From positions 434,001-498,000 of the forward strand of contig NZ_PZYZ01000001.1 in assembly GCF_003047295.1 (NCBI RefSeq): a stretch of 64,000 bases of DNA, read 5' to 3'. A program made the translations under genes and the position numbers. Under the pieces are notes generated by a model that was given only the letters and a program-made list of their open reading frames with translations, ran no database searches and was not told the origin of the DNA. Within the stretch, counting starts at the first letter, position 1; each line of letters starts with the position of its first letter. This DNA comes from Nocardioides sediminis (GTDB taxonomy: Bacteria > Actinomycetota > Actinomycetes > Propionibacteriales > Nocardioidaceae). Of this stretch, positions 63,760 to 64,000 are shown one piece after another.

Positions 63760-64000
63760 CGTCGGTTCCTTCGGTGCGGGAGTGGTCGTTGCTGGTGTCG
63801 GCATCCACGCCGGTCGTCCGCGCCAGCACGCGCCCGTCGGCCACCCGGACGCTCACGTCCGTGCCGGCGGCGATCCCGGCGACCGAGGTGACGACGTGCC
63901 CGTCGGCGTCCTGGAGCACGGCGTAGCCGCGCTGGAGGATGGCCAGCGGCGAGAGGGCACGGGCCCGGGCGCGTTGGTGGCCGATGTCGTCGGCCGCCCG
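63752..64000 (-). CDS. xseA: exodeoxyribonuclease VII large subunit, C-terminal fragment
   Basis: The frame enters from the window edge and gives the last 82 residues. The characteristic [16 protein letters not shown] is followed by [19 protein letters not shown] (the C-terminal OB-like end) and a short acidic tail. Most of the gene lies outside the window. It is transcribed before xseB, with an 8-bp overlap, in the usual xseA-xseB order. Confidence 0.92.
   Translation of the reverse strand, partial: RAADDIGHQRARARALSPLAILQRGYAVLQDADGHVVTSVAGIAAGTDVSVRVADGRVLARTTGVDADTSNDHSRTEGTDDE

Overview
This window is high-GC actinobacterial chromosome, most likely from Nocardioidaceae (Nocardioides-like). 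The basis is very GC-rich coding with frequent GTG starts, a mycothiol-specific enzyme (mca), many leaderless -10/start-codon pairs, and a gene order that from memory follows the Mycobacterium tuberculosis Rv1080c-Rv1108c block: greA, DUF4307, mca, small membrane protein, DUF255 protein, hemolysin III, Z-prenyl synthase, phoH2, fumC, glpX, DUF4245, xseB, xseA. The genus is an inference. I see no tRNA, rRNA, CRISPR array, transposase or phage module.

Layout. 1-5344 is backbone: an AI-2E family permease coupled to threonine ammonia-lyase, then greA, DUF4307, mca and a small membrane protein. 5345-30378 is an accessory block. It holds a blasticidin-S-deaminase-like gene between two 29-bp direct repeats and a complete upper benzoate pathway. 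That pathway consists of a leftward catR-catB-catA-catC operon and a rightward benA-benB-benCD-benK-benR operon, with a CHAD gene between them. Near-identical LysR-type boxes lie on both sides of the CHAD gene. Miscellaneous enzymes and membrane proteins follow, then a persulfide-response module (CstB-like dioxygenase, rhodanese, thioredoxin, DUF302, CstR-like repressor) arranged around a divergent promoter with two C-tract/G-tract palindromes. 30379-40347 returns to backbone (DUF255, hemolysin III, uppS-type synthase, phoH, transglycosylase, fumC).

40378-58076 is a second accessory block: a spermidine-synthase-like protein, class I fumarase, a flavoprotein, a large STAND regulator, a CapA-peptidase M15 fusion, DUF1707, an alpha-glucosidase with a convergent sugar ABC transporter, and two alpha/beta hydrolases. 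glpX follows, then a molybdate block with two ModA-like binding proteins, ModB, ModC and an HTH-TOBE regulator. The window ends with DUF4245, xseB and the 3' part of xseA.

How the genes work together. BenAB plus the BenC domain oxidise benzoate to the cis-diol, the BenD domain makes catechol, CatA opens the ring, and CatB and CatC carry muconate to beta-ketoadipate enol-lactone. Later steps are outside the window. The most unusual gene is the 902-residue fusion of BenC, an FCD (GntR sensory) domain and BenD. The benK transporter is broken by one extra C. The cst module detoxifies sulfane sulfur under a two-cysteine CsoR-family repressor. Twelve genes start 6-7 nt after a TANNNT -10 box, so leaderless transcription appears common here.
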